Assembly (NCBI RefSeq): GCF_014203695.1
Contig: NZ_JACHJO010000015.1
Span: forward strand, 1-62,031
Reading direction: 5' to 3'
DNA from: Nocardiopsis algeriensis
GTDB taxonomy: Bacteria > Actinomycetota > Actinomycetes > Streptosporangiales > Streptosporangiaceae
Length of the DNA: 62,031 nucleotides
A program made the translations under genes and the position numbers. The notes under the pieces are model-generated. The model made no database searches, had not been told where the DNA came from, and saw nothing but the letters and a program-made list of their open reading frames with translations. This document shows, piece after piece, positions 47,083 through 55,585 of this stretch (position 1 is the stretch's first letter; each line of letters begins with the position of its first letter).

Positions 47083-48627
47083 TCAGAGCACCGTGAGAGC
47101 GGCCCAGGCCAGACGGGGATCACCCTCGACGGCTCCTCCCGCCTCCGCAGCCGGGTCCGGGACGACCCGGACCACCGGCACCCCCTCGCGGTCCCAGGCC
47201 CGGTCGGGCAGCTGCCGCAGCGTCTCGGTCACGTCGAAGAACACCTCGGTACCCTCCGAGTGTGCGGCGTGGGGACCGACGTTCTCGAAGAACGGCAGGT
47301 GGCCCACGAAGGCGGGACCTTCCGGATCGGTGTCCGACTCGTCGTCGCCGAGGAAGACGCGGAAGGCCGCACACGGTGTCGCATCGGCGCGCACACCCTC
47401 GAAGGCGAGAACCACCCGGTCGTCGGGCCCCACCGCAGTGGCGAAGGCATCCGCAGCGCCCCCGCCTTCGTGTGGAAGGACGAGCGGATCGGGACCCAGG
47501 TACGTCGTCTCGTCGACGAGCACGAACGTCTCCGAGACGTCCTCCTGCGGAATTCCGGTGACGAGGAAGGCCGACGGCACCTCGTCGGTCCCCAAGCCGT
47601 CCGTCAGTGACTCGTACACGTAGGCGTTCTGGGGAAAGGCGAAGACGGGGCCCCGCAAGGTGTGCCGCTCGCCGTTCTCGTCACGGAGCATGTAGGGGAG
47701 GTCGGGGTCGTCGGGATCGTGCTTGGGGCGCGTCTCGGGCCACAGCCAGTCCGAGGGCATCGGATGCCTGGTCATCCAGGCGTTCCAGAAGCGGTCGACG
47801 TTGGCGTGGTGCAGCCAGAACACCGGATCGCCGGCGGCCGTCGGCACCGACCCCATGAGGCCGCCGATGCCGCTGTGCACCAGACCGTGCGGAAAGCGCT
47901 CCAGCGAACGGGAGAAGCCGACCCGGCCGCCCTCCTCGCCCTCCGGCGGCCAGAAGAAGTCCTCACGCATCGCCGCGGTCGGATCGACCTGGTCGAAGTC
48001 CAGGGCGTCGTCCCCCAGGCAGCGGCCCTGCTGGTCGACCGGCAGGTACAGCGGGTTCTCCTCTTCCTCCGCGCCCTGGGGACTGCGGATACGGCGCTGC
48101 CGGAACGGCAGCGGGACCCTGCGCCACTCCTGCGAGTCCTCCGGCGCACCGCCGGCCGCCAGATGCGCGTAGTTCCAGTAGGGCAGCGCCCAGTCGGACA
48201 TGTCGTCCCGGCCCAGCTCCGCGACGATGACGCTCCGCACGATCCGCTCGAAGTGGTACAGGTACCAGCGGTGCCAGGGCAGGAAGTACGGGCTCCGGTG
48301 CGGACACTGGTGCCACTCGGGGGGATCGTCCTGCGACCGCTCGGTCCGGCCGTGCGTGTACCACTGGAACCGCCAGGACCGCGGGTCGGACTGCTGCTGC
48401 TCCTTCATCCACCCGACGGCCTTGGCGTACCAGTACAGCTCCGGGGCCCAGGCCCCCGTTTCCGGGTCGAACAGCCCGCTCACGTCCTTGCGGACGTACC
48501 GGCTCCGCCCCGGCTGTGCGGTGCCGGGGCGGAGCCGGGGTGCGGCCATCGCGGTGGCACCCGGCAGGCCGGCGGCGAGGGCGACGGCTCCGGCCGCCGC
48601 GAGCAGGGAGCGCCTGGACATGTGCAT
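47083..48627 (-). CDS. Tyrosinase-type copper enzyme with TAT signal
   Basis: This 514-residue type 3 copper protein has a Tat-type signal (MSRRSLLAAAGAVALAAGLPGATAMA). CuA features are WYTHGR, HQCPHRSPYFLPWHRWYLYHFERIV. CuB features are HSGIGGLMG and DPVFWLHHANVDRFW. It should oxidise phenols or catechols outside the cell. It is longer than the roughly 275-residue MelC2 type, because about 180 C-terminal residues follow the CuB site with a beta-rich tail like those of plant and fungal-type enzymes. No MelC1 caddie gene is nearby, so export by its own Tat signal fits. The ATG at 48627 has a GGAGG site; longer N-terminal extensions are not credible. Confidence 0.92.
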   Translation of the reverse strand: MHMSRRSLLAAAGAVALAAGLPGATAMAAPRLRPGTAQPGRSRYVRKDVSGLFDPETGAWAPELYWYAKAVGWMKEQQQSDPRSWRFQWYTHGRTERSQDDPPEWHQCPHRSPYFLPWHRWYLYHFERIVRSVIVAELGRDDMSDWALPYWNYAHLAAGGAPEDSQEWRRVPLPFRQRRIRSPQGAEEEENPLYLPVDQQGRCLGDDALDFDQVDPTAAMREDFFWPPEGEEGGRVGFSRSLERFPHGLVHSGIGGLMGSVPTAAGDPVFWLHHANVDRFWNAWMTRHPMPSDWLWPETRPKHDPDDPDLPYMLRDENGERHTLRGPVFAFPQNAYVYESLTDGLGTDEVPSAFLVTGIPQEDVSETFVLVDETTYLGPDPLVLPHEGGGAADAFATAVGPDDRVVLAFEGVRADATPCAAFRVFLGDDESDTDPEGPAFVGHLPFFENVGPHAAHSEGTEVFFDVTETLRQLPDRAWDREGVPVVRVVPDPAAEAGGAVEGDPRLAWAALTVL

Positions 48628-48847
48628 GGTTCCTCCGAGATCGGTCCGGTCGCGGCATCGGTGTCCGGGCGGACCGAGGCGGGCCGCGTGACCACGCGTC
48701 CGCGGCGGATCGGCCGTACGGCGGCGACCGCGCCGGGGAGTGCTGGAAAGGCGGCCCGGCGCCCGGGGCCGCCTCTGCCCGGGAAGGCGCGAAGCCGGCC
48801 GGGCCCGGTGTTCGGAGAGCACCGGTGCAGTCATGGGGCGTCTCCGC

Positions 48848-48866
48848 GCGAAAATATTGTTTTCGC
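48848..48866. promoter_or_regulatory. A/T-rich dyad upstream of the tyrosinase gene
   Basis: GCGAAAA and TTTTCGC are perfect 7-bp arms around TATTG. The dyad lies about 220 bases upstream of the tyrosinase start, in an otherwise GC-rich gap (48628-49054) with no gene. It could be a promoter element. Confidence 0.45.
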
Positions 48867-48881
48867 AGGTCAAAGGCTAAA

Positions 48882-48895
48882 TCCCCCATGGGGGA
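48882..48895. promoter_or_regulatory. Palindrome TCCCCCATGGGGGA
   Basis: This is a perfect 14-bp palindrome 16 bases from the A/T-rich dyad. It could be an operator for the tyrosinase gene, or part of a weak terminator for the regulator gene ending at 49055. Confidence 0.4.
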
Positions 48896-49054
48896 GAAGC
48901 GGGGATTTCCGGTGCGGGCCGCCGTGTCGCGGCACCGGCCGGAGCGCCCCGGTCTCGGAGCCCCGGCCCCCGGTCCCGGACCGGGCGCGCCTGCCTCTGG
49001 ACCCGGGGAACAGGGTCGTCGGCGCGAAGCAGCCTTCCCGCGGTACGGCCCGGG

Positions 49055-49822
49055 TCATCCCTGCCGACCGGGCTCGGGCTCCGGTTCGGCGGCGCTCCCC
49101 GGGAGCGTGTCGGGACCGGTGTGGAGGATCCCGCGGGCCTGTTCCGCGGCACGGACGATGCTCTCGCGGACGAACCCGAGGAAATCGGCGATGTTCTCCA
49201 GGCGGACGGCCGCAGGGGTGCCCGGTCCCAGGACGCGAGCGCCCTGGCGCGCGGTCTCGACGAGCCGGGCCTCGGCCCGGGCATTGGCCATCATGGACTG
49301 GTACCAGACGTCGTCGTCGACGATGTAGCGGTCCCGGCGGCGCTCGTCGCGCTCCCGGCGGAGGAGGCCCTGGCCCTCGAGGAACGCGACCGCCTTGGAG
49401 ACGGAAGCGGGGCTGACCTGGAGGCGGCGGACGAGTTCGGAGGCGGTGACACTGCCCGAGTCGGTGGTGTAGAGGCACACCATCACCCGCGCCACCATCC
49501 TGGGCAAGCCCGACTGCACCAGGACCTCGGTGAAGGCCTCCTCGTACTCGCGCACCGCCTCGGCGTCGCGCCCGTGCGCCTGCGGCTCCTTCCGGCCCGT
49601 GTCCGCGGGCGCGGCCTGCCTGCGGCGGCGGACGCGCTGCTGGGTGGCGCGGTGGGCCAGGTCCGCGCGGTAGCCGGCGGGACCGCCGTTGCGCGCCACC
49701 TCGCGTGTGACCGTCGAGGTCGGACGGTCGAGGCGCCTGGCGATCTCCGCGTAGGCCAGGCCGTCGGCCAGCCCCAGGGCGATCTGTTGGCGTTCCTGCT
49801 GGGTGAGCCTGCCACCGGGCAT
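49055..49822 (-). CDS. Two-HTH transcriptional regulator (HTH_38 plus GbsR/MarR-like)
   Basis: This 255-residue regulator has an N-terminal IS30-like helix-turn-helix (residues about 5-45: LTQQERQQIALGLADGLAYAEIARRLDRPTSTVTREVARNGG). A basic linker follows, then a winged helix of the GbsR/MarR type (about 95-170: LPRMVARVMVCLYTTDSGSVTASELVRRLQVSPASVSKAVAFLEGQGLLRRERDERRRDRYIVDDD). The C-terminal helices probably dimerise. It is divergent from a DUF4097 gene, and the space between contains four TTGCAAC-like sites, its likely targets. This combination with a DUF4097 protein and a hydrolase recurs in actinomycetes. The effector is unknown. Confidence 0.88.
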   Translation of the reverse strand: MPGGRLTQQERQQIALGLADGLAYAEIARRLDRPTSTVTREVARNGGPAGYRADLAHRATQQRVRRRRQAAPADTGRKEPQAHGRDAEAVREYEEAFTEVLVQSGLPRMVARVMVCLYTTDSGSVTASELVRRLQVSPASVSKAVAFLEGQGLLRRERDERRRDRYIVDDDVWYQSMMANARAEARLVETARQGARVLGPGTPAAVRLENIADFLGFVRESIVRAAEQARGILHTGPDTLPGSAAEPEPEPGRQG

Positions 49823-49877
49823 CGCGGTTTCCTCCGTGGGTCGCGGGTGGCGCGACTATAGCGTTCATCTCCAATCC

Positions 49878-50000
49878 ATTGCAACGAAAGGGCAGGGCTT
49901 GTTGCATTGAATTCAGAGCCATTGCAACAATTTCCCTGCTCTAGCCTTTGGGTATGTAAGTTTGCCTCGTAAGTTCCGTTGCCAATATTGCGAATGCAAC
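49878..50000. promoter_or_regulatory. Cluster of four TTGCAAC-type operator half-sites
   Basis: ATTGCAAC occurs at 49878-49885 and 49921-49928, AATGCAAC at 49993-50000, and the inverted form GTTGCATT at 49901-49908. All lie in the A/T-rich gap between the regulator at 49055 and the DUF4097 gene at 50045. They are likely binding sites controlling both. Confidence 0.7.
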
Positions 50001-50044
50001 GTAGCTTTTCCATTGTCGGAAACACAGAGGAGTAGGAGAGAGAA

Positions 50045-50602
50045 ATGCACGAGTTCCCCACCCCCACCCCCGTCACGGCCGTCCTCGACATCCCCGCAGG
50101 ACGCATTCGCCTCATCGCCGCCGACCGCACCGACACCACGGTCGAGATCCTGCCCGCCGACCCCACCCGGAGCCGCGACGTGCAGGCCGCACAGCAGGTC
50201 ACCGCCACCCACGGCAACGGGGTCCTGCGCATCGAGGCCCCGCCGGCGCCCAACCGCCTCCTCGGCGCCCGCGGAGCCGTCGAAGTCACCGTCCAGCTGC
50301 CGACCCGCTCCCACGTCGAGGCGACCGCCGCCCATGCCGAACTCCGGGGCGTGGGCCGCCTGGGAGACGTCACCTTCACGGGACAGCAGGCCACCGTCGA
50401 ACTCGACGAGACCCTCAGCGCCCACCTGACCACCCAGGCCGGCGACATCTCGATTTCCGCTGCCCCCGAGACCTCCGCCTCCCTGGACGCCGGCACCCCC
50501 CACGGCCGTATCCACAACTCCCTCAAGAACACCGGCGGCACCCCCGCCCTGGACATCCACGCGACCACCTCCCACGGCGACATCACCGCCCGCAGCCTCT
50601 GA
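50045..50602 (+). CDS. DUF4097-type beta-strand repeat protein
   Basis: This 185-residue protein, without a signal peptide, starts FPTPTPVTAVLDIPAGRIRLIAADRTDTTVEILPAD. Short alternating strands continue (LTTQAGDISISAAPETSASLDAGTPHGRIHNSL, then ATTSHGDITARSL). The GDI and GRI steps are typical of the DUF4097/adhesin-like beta-helix family, which sits in many regulated stress loci and has no known activity. ATG 50045 has a strong AGGAGTAGGAG site. The hydrolase starts 11 bases after its stop, so the two form an operon facing away from the two-HTH regulator. Confidence 0.85.
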   Translation: MHEFPTPTPVTAVLDIPAGRIRLIAADRTDTTVEILPADPTRSRDVQAAQQVTATHGNGVLRIEAPPAPNRLLGARGAVEVTVQLPTRSHVEATAAHAELRGVGRLGDVTFTGQQATVELDETLSAHLTTQAGDISISAAPETSASLDAGTPHGRIHNSLKNTGGTPALDIHATTSHGDITARSL

Positions 50603-50613
50603 AGGAGACCCCC

Positions 50614-51420
50614 GTGACCACAGCCGACCCGACCACCCCTGCCTGGACCGGCACCGTCCCGGTCGACGACACCGCACTGGCCGCGGCCGACACCGGCGGC
50701 CCCGGACACCCCGTCCTCTACCTCAACGGCGCCTACGCCGGCCGACGGCACTGGCGCCACGTGACCGGAGAACTCGGCACCGGATACCGGCACATCACCT
50801 ACGACGAACGGGCCCGAGGCCGGTCCGCGACATCGGCGGACTACTCCTTCGAAGCGTGTGTCCGCGACGTCGACGCCGTCCTCGAGGCCAGGGGAGTGGA
50901 ACGGCCGATCCTGGCCGGCTGGTCCTACGGCGCTGCGATCGCGGTGCACTGGGCCGAGCGGAACCCCGACCGCGTCGCCGGGGTGGTGTGCGTGGACGGT
51001 GCCATCCCGTACGGCCTGACCGGAGAGGAGGGCCGCGAGCGGATCCGGGGCCTGTTCCGCCGCATACGACCGCTGCTGCCGCTGGTGCGCCCGCTGGGAC
51101 TGGCCGCCCGGATGACCGCGGACGAGCACGCCGAGGTCAACATCGAGATCAACGAGGTCAACGCCGCCATCGCCCCGGTCCTGGACCGTGTGGCCTGCCC
51201 CGTCCGATACGTCCTGGCCACGGGCGACAACCTCGGCGCGGAAGAGGGGGAGATGGAGCAGGTGCGCGCCGCACTCGACCCCGTGCTCGACCGCAACCCG
51301 AATATTGAGGTCGGCGCGAAGGTTTTGAGCAACCACTCGCACATCCTGCGCAAGGACTTCCGGGCCGTGGCGGACGCGATCCGCGAACTGGCCGCCTTGC
51401 AGAGCCCTGAGGGCATCTGA
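50614..51420 (+). CDS. Alpha/beta hydrolase
   Basis: This 268-residue alpha/beta-hydrolase fold protein has the nucleophile elbow GWSYGAA (about residue 108) after ILA, an oxyanion strand VLYLNGAYAGRRHWRHV, YDERARGRS, and a late acid/His pair (LATGDN, then SNHSHILRKD). No signal peptide is present. The substrate cannot be read from the sequence; relatives range from esterases to haloperoxidase-like enzymes. GTG 50614 follows a GAAGGAG site. It is the second gene of the operon governed by the TTGCAAC-type sites. Confidence 0.88.
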   Translation: MTTADPTTPAWTGTVPVDDTALAAADTGGPGHPVLYLNGAYAGRRHWRHVTGELGTGYRHITYDERARGRSATSADYSFEACVRDVDAVLEARGVERPILAGWSYGAAIAVHWAERNPDRVAGVVCVDGAIPYGLTGEEGRERIRGLFRRIRPLLPLVRPLGLAARMTADEHAEVNIEINEVNAAIAPVLDRVACPVRYVLATGDNLGAEEGEMEQVRAALDPVLDRNPNIEVGAKVLSNHSHILRKDFRAVADAIRELAALQSPEGI

Positions 51421-51559
51421 AGGAGTGCATGGGGTCCGCCGGGTGTCCGGTTCCGAGAAGCATCGGACCGTACCCCTGGCGCCTCGTGCGGGCATATGGT
51501 GCACGGGAATTGGAGCAGTTGTGCGAAGCCGCGCGGACCGGCAGGGTAAGCGCACGCGT

Positions 51560-51671
51560 GAGATTTTTTATGGGCTGCGGTGCTTTTTACGTGGATTGGA
51601 TGTCTGTGTCTGTTTCTTGCAAACGTGCAGAATTCGGCCTACGGGCCGAGTAACGTCGCAGGTCACGAAGA
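51560..51671 (+). promoter_or_regulatory. CRISPR array 2 leader
   Basis: T-rich DNA contains TGTCTGTTTCTTGCAAAC, GTCGCAGGTCA and GAAGA directly before the first repeat, all shared with the array 1 leader. The flanking 51421-51559 shows no gene that I can support. Confidence 0.7.
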
Positions 51672-51822
51672 CTGCTCCCCGCGCACGCGGGGATGAACCC
51701 AGGGACGACACCGGCAGCCCCAAGACCGCCGTCTGCTCCCCGCGCACGCGGGGATGGACTCAACGAACAGGGGTTCGCCTCCAGGGCCTTCGACTGCTCC
51801 TCGCGCACGCGGGGACGTCCCT
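51672..51822 (+). CRISPR. CRISPR array 2, type I-E repeats (3 repeats, 2 spacers)
   Basis: Repeats begin at 51672, 51733 and 51794, again with an exact 61-base period and the same CTGCTCCCCGCGCACGCGGG start. The first ends GATGAACCC, the second GATGGACTC. The third is degenerate (CTGCTCCTCG, ending GGGACGTCC), as expected for the leader-distal repeat. Spacers differ from those of array 1. Confidence 0.93.
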
Positions 51823-51954
51823 GGCGCCGGTTGAGTGAGGGTGGTCAGTGCGGCCGGGCCCTCCGCGCAGCAGCGCGGATGCCCGCATGCCGGTGCTTCC
51901 GATCGTCCCCGCGCCTCTTGCCCAAGTGGATTCGAGGGGGCGGATGCGCTCTTT

Positions 51955-51992
51955 TTCTACCCTGGATAGTATGACTTCTATCCAGGGTAGAA
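51955..51992. promoter_or_regulatory. Large perfect dyad, probable BlaI-type operator
   Basis: TTCTACCCTGGATAG at 51955-51969 and its exact 15-base complement at 51978-51992 flank eight bases. It is 115 bases upstream of the first DsbA-like gene, in A/T-richer DNA. The likely binder is the BlaI-type repressor encoded at 54171 in the same operon. Confidence 0.75.
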
Positions 51993-52106
51993 CCATGGTG
52001 GCCGCCGACGCGGGAGGATCCGCGCGAGCGGGGCCCGGGCCGTGTGCCGGGGCGGAGCCACGTGGTCCTGCCGTCCGCGGAAGTACGTGAATGCGAGGTG
52101 CCGCTC

Positions 52107-52835
52107 ATGCCGGACCGGTCCGGCCGCCCGATCGCACAGGTGTTGATGCTTGCGGGAGCGGCCTGCGCGATGCTGCTCCTCGCGTTCCTGTTCGTGAGGG
52201 CCGAACAACTCCAGAACCCCTCTGGGGAGTCCGCCGGGGAGCCGGCGCGCACCGTCAGCGAGGACATGCGGGATGCGGGGGAGGAACTCGCGAGGAGGCA
52301 GGAGGGAGATCCCCGCGCGATGGGGGAGGTGGACGCCCCGGTCGTGATGGTCGTGTACTCCGACTACCTGTGCCCGTTCTGCGGGGAGTGGGTGCGCGGT
52401 GTCCAGCCCGACCTCGTCGACACCTACGTCGCCGACGGGCTGCTGCGGATCGAGTGGCGTGAGTTCCCCTACCTGGGTGACAACTCCCGCACTCTCGCCC
52501 TCGGCGCCATGGCCGCAGCCGAGCAGGGCGCGTTCTGGGAGTACCACGACCTCGTCTACAACTCCCCGGAGGACTTCACCGGAAGTGACACGCGGCTCCG
52601 CGCGGACCTGGAAGACGTGGCGGAGGGACTGGGCCTGGATGCGGCGAGGTTCGTGCGCGACATGGAGGGCACGGCTGCCGAGGAGGCGGTCGAGGCGGAC
52701 TTCGTCGAGGGACAGGGAATGGGGATCAGCGGTACACCCGCCTTCCTGATCAACGGGGACCCTGTGCTGGGAGCCCAACCGCTGGAGGTCTTCACCGCTT
52801 CCGTCGACCTCGCGCTGAGCGACGCGGAGGGGTAG
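52107..52835 (+). CDS. Membrane-anchored DsbA-like thioredoxin protein 1
   Basis: This 242-residue protein has an N-terminal membrane anchor (residues about 9-30, IAQVLMLAGAACAMLLLAFLFV). A thioredoxin-fold domain of the DsbA/Thioredoxin_4 class has the redox motif DYLCPFCGEWV, a helical insert and the cis-proline loop GISGTPAFLINGDPVLGAQPLEVF. It should act on cysteines of exported proteins. ATG 52107 has GAGGTG six bases upstream. Two bases separate it from the lipoprotein gene; a BlaI-type repressor and M56 peptidase follow. A paralogue with the same layout is at 56142. Confidence 0.9.
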   Translation: MPDRSGRPIAQVLMLAGAACAMLLLAFLFVRAEQLQNPSGESAGEPARTVSEDMRDAGEELARRQEGDPRAMGEVDAPVVMVVYSDYLCPFCGEWVRGVQPDLVDTYVADGLLRIEWREFPYLGDNSRTLALGAMAAAEQGAFWEYHDLVYNSPEDFTGSDTRLRADLEDVAEGLGLDAARFVRDMEGTAAEEAVEADFVEGQGMGISGTPAFLINGDPVLGAQPLEVFTASVDLALSDAEG

Positions 52836-52837
52836 CC

Positions 52838-54121
52838 GTGCACACGTACCACGGCGGCACGAAGCGCCGCGCGACGCCCGACCGGCGCCCCTTCGCCGCC
52901 GTTCTGCTCTGCCTGGTCCTGGTCGTCGCGGCCTGCGGGAGGCCCGAACTCGCCGACCCGGAGGACGCCCTGCCCCTGGAGGGGGCGCCGACGCCGGCCG
53001 AGGCGGTGGATCCGGACCTGCTTCCCGGGACCGTGGACGGTTCGGCCGGATGGGCCACGCCCTATTCCTCCGAACCCAAGGGATCCGACAGCGGGTTCGT
53101 CGGCCCGGTCTCACCGGAGGGAGGGGGCGAACTGCACTTCGTGGGCATGGACGCCGACGGGCGCACCCGCTGGTCCACCGAGCGCAACCCGAGCTGTACC
53201 GGGTTCACCCTCACCCGTACACAGGAGGGTGACGACCTGGTGGTGCTGCTCGACAGCGATGCGGCTCCCCAGCGCGGGTTGCTGGCCACGCGGACCACGG
53301 CGGCCGCCTTCGATCCCGCGACCGGGCGCAAGGTGTGGGGGCCCACGGAAGTTCCCGGTACCTGGGTGGGGCCGGGGCTGGTGTTCGCCCGGATGGCCCA
53401 TACCGTCATGAACGCCGAGACCGGTCCCGCGGTGGCCCTGTCCGCCGACACCGGAGCGGTCGTGGCCGACGAGGAGGAGGGGGACGCCGTTCTGCACGAG
53501 TACCAGGGCGCCCTGGTACTCCACCGGGACGGGGCGCTGCGCGCGGTCGACACCCTTTCCGGTGAGGAACTCTGGCGCGGCAGCGACCTGGCGGTCCCCG
53601 ATTCCCTGGGGGGCGAGGCGGAGGAGGAGGTCTCCCTCGCCTACGGTCCCCGGCCCGCGACCGACTCGGGCCCGCTGGTCGTGATGACCTGGACCCGGGG
53701 GACGTCCACGGTGTTCACCGTCCACGACCTGCGGGACGGCCGCCGTCTGGCGGAGTTCTCCTCGCAGGCCCGGCCCGTGCCGGTGGGTGACGACCACGGC
53801 CGCGCGGTGGTGGCGGGGATCTCCGCGCAGTCCGGCCGGCCCGTGATGGTGGGGGTGGGCGGCGTCTCCGGGGCCGAGGTGTGGACAGTGGGTGCGGACC
53901 CGGACGAGCGGCCCCTGCGTATCGTCTCCGGGTATCTCTACACCGCGCTCGGTGAGGAGAACCGCGTTCGGTCGACGGCCGATGGCGCGCTCCTGGGCAG
54001 CGGGGGATGGGAGGTGCCTGTGGCCGGGACGGCAGGCGGGGTCGCCGCGGTGGCGGTGCCCGGTGGCTCCTACGCCGTGTTCCCCTCGCCCGATACCGAC
54101 CGGGAACGGGAGAACAGGTGA
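52838..54121 (+). CDS. Beta-propeller-like lipoprotein (PQQ-like)
   Basis: This 427-residue lipoprotein has the lipobox VVAAC near residue 33. The mature chain shows repeated blade-like segments typical of PQQ-type propellers: RTRWSTERNP, TAAAFDPATGRKVWGPTEV, GPAVALSADTGAVVADEE, GALRAVDTLSGEELWRGSDL and VGGVSGAEVWTVGADPDERPLRIVSGYLYTAL. No catalytic residues are visible; it may bind or scaffold an envelope partner of the DsbA-like protein. GTG 52838 lies two bases after the preceding stop. Confidence 0.85.
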   Translation: MHTYHGGTKRRATPDRRPFAAVLLCLVLVVAACGRPELADPEDALPLEGAPTPAEAVDPDLLPGTVDGSAGWATPYSSEPKGSDSGFVGPVSPEGGGELHFVGMDADGRTRWSTERNPSCTGFTLTRTQEGDDLVVLLDSDAAPQRGLLATRTTAAAFDPATGRKVWGPTEVPGTWVGPGLVFARMAHTVMNAETGPAVALSADTGAVVADEEEGDAVLHEYQGALVLHRDGALRAVDTLSGEELWRGSDLAVPDSLGGEAEEEVSLAYGPRPATDSGPLVVMTWTRGTSTVFTVHDLRDGRRLAEFSSQARPVPVGDDHGRAVVAGISAQSGRPVMVGVGGVSGAEVWTVGADPDERPLRIVSGYLYTALGEENRVRSTADGALLGSGGWEVPVAGTAGGVAAVAVPGGSYAVFPSPDTDRERENR

Positions 54122-54170
54122 TCACTATGCTGAGGGAGGATCGGATGTCGAACGGTGGGGTGCGGGTGCC

Positions 54171-54539
54171 GTGATCGCTGGACTGGGACCGCTGGAGGCG
54201 GCGGTCATGGACGTGCTCTGGCGCGCGCCCGAGCCCCTGCCCGTGCGCGGTGTCCTGGAAGGGCTCACCGACCACGAGGTCGCCTACACCACCACCTCGA
54301 CCGTTCTGGAGAATCTGCGGCGCAAGGGGTGGGTCGACCGTGAGCGGATCGGCCGGCTGTGGTTCTACCGGCCTTTGCGCGACCGCTCCACGCACGCCGC
54401 CGAGTTGATGCACGAGGCGCTGACCGGGAGCCGCGACTCCGAGGCGACACTGCTGCGCTTCGTCGACGGGATGAGGTCCGAGGACGTGCGCGCCCTGCGT
54501 TCCCTGCTCGCGGACCTGCCGACGGGGGAGGACCCGTGA
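54171..54539 (+). CDS. BlaI/MecI-type repressor 1
   Basis: This 122-residue winged-helix repressor has the BlaI family pattern: LGPLEAAVMDVLWRAPEPLPVRGVLEGL, then VAYTTTSTVLENLRRKGWVDRERIGRLWFYRPLRDRS, a helical dimerisation end and RFVDGMRSEDVRALRSLL. In BlaI-BlaR systems the repressor is removed by proteolysis after a membrane peptidase is activated, and here an M56 peptidase gene overlaps its stop by four bases. GTG 54171 is the only in-frame start near the conserved beginning. It probably binds the large dyad at 51955 and controls its own operon. Confidence 0.92.
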   Translation: MIAGLGPLEAAVMDVLWRAPEPLPVRGVLEGLTDHEVAYTTTSTVLENLRRKGWVDRERIGRLWFYRPLRDRSTHAAELMHEALTGSRDSEATLLRFVDGMRSEDVRALRSLLADLPTGEDP

Positions 54540-55492
54540 TCTGGTCCTTCGCCGCGTTGTGCGCCGTGGTCGCGGTGGGGGCCAGGGGGCCGGTGGTCCT
54601 GCGCCGCGCCGCCCGTGTCTGCGGTTCGGCTCCGCGTACCATGCTGGCGCTGTGGGTCGCGGCGACCGCGGCCTGGGTGCTCTCCTGCGCCGCTCTGCTC
54701 GCCCTGCTCGCGGCGGAGCTCCTCGGCCCTGCGGTCAAGGGCGTCCTGGCAGCGTGCATCGATGTGCTCCAGGCACTGGAGCGCAACCACGCGGGGTGGG
54801 GGATCGGGGCCGGGGCCGCTCTGGCCGTGGTCGCGCTTCTGCGCCTTCTGTGGACCGCCGCCCGGCAGGGGCGCGCGGGTCTGTCCTGGAGGCGGACGCA
54901 CCACAGCGGCCTTCTCGCCAGGGCGCAGCGCCGCCGTCTGCACGACCAGCCCGTGTGGTTGCTCGACACGGCTGCGCCCGATGCCTACTGCGTTCCCGGG
55001 TCCCGGGGCGGTGTCGTCATCACACGCGGCGCGCTGGACATGCTCACCGATGCCCAGGCCCGCGCGGTTCTGGCTCACGAGCAGGCCCATCTGCGGGGGC
55101 GGCACCATCTGATCGTGGGTTGGGTTCGGCTCCTGGACCGCGCTTTTCCGGGGGTTCCGCTGTTCCGTGCCGCGGCGCAGGACGTGCCCGTGCTGGTGGA
55201 GTGGGCGGCGGACGACCGGGCCGTGCGTGCTGCCGGGATGCATCCGCTGGTCCACGCGCTGGGGTCCCTCGCGCAGGCCGCGCCGGCCGGGGCGCCGCAG
55301 ACCCTGTCCATCGGCGGTGCGTGCCCGGTCGAACGTGTGCGCCGGCAGGTCCGGCGCCCCGCGGGGTGCCGGCCTTGGAGGGGCCGCGTCCTGGTGGCCG
55401 CCACGTCCGTGGCGGTGACGCTTCCGCTGGTGCTGACGCTGACCTCGGCGCTGGCCGCTGTGCTCATCCCCCACTGCCAGTGCGCCGGCTGA
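54536..55492 (+). CDS. M56-type membrane metallopeptidase (BlaR-like, no sensor domain)
   Basis: This 318-residue membrane peptidase has N-terminal helices (about 1-60 and 80-105), then the zinc motif AHEQAHLRGRHH near residue 180 (HExxH), a downstream helix with EWAADDRAVRA that can supply the third ligand, and a last membrane helix (about 285-310). It matches the protease half of BlaR1/MecR1. The extracellular penicillin-binding sensor is absent, so the inducing signal must be something else. It is coupled to the BlaI gene, its expected target. PVWLLDTAAPDAYCVPGSRGGVVITRGALDML before the zinc site is family-typical. Confidence 0.9.
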   Translation: MIWSFAALCAVVAVGARGPVVLRRAARVCGSAPRTMLALWVAATAAWVLSCAALLALLAAELLGPAVKGVLAACIDVLQALERNHAGWGIGAGAALAVVALLRLLWTAARQGRAGLSWRRTHHSGLLARAQRRRLHDQPVWLLDTAAPDAYCVPGSRGGVVITRGALDMLTDAQARAVLAHEQAHLRGRHHLIVGWVRLLDRAFPGVPLFRAAAQDVPVLVEWAADDRAVRAAGMHPLVHALGSLAQAAPAGAPQTLSIGGACPVERVRRQVRRPAGCRPWRGRVLVAATSVAVTLPLVLTLTSALAAVLIPHCQCAG

Positions 55493-55585
55493 CCGGTCCG
55501 TGCGCCGGGGCCCGCTCGCGTCCGCCGCGGTCGCGCCACCCGGGCCCGAGGTGTCCCGGAGAAGGCCGCCGCGTCCGGCCGCGCG

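Noticed and set aside
51429..51838. Short open frames across the array 2 leader and repeats
   Set aside because: They run through the CRISPR repeats and lack family motifs or suitable starts.
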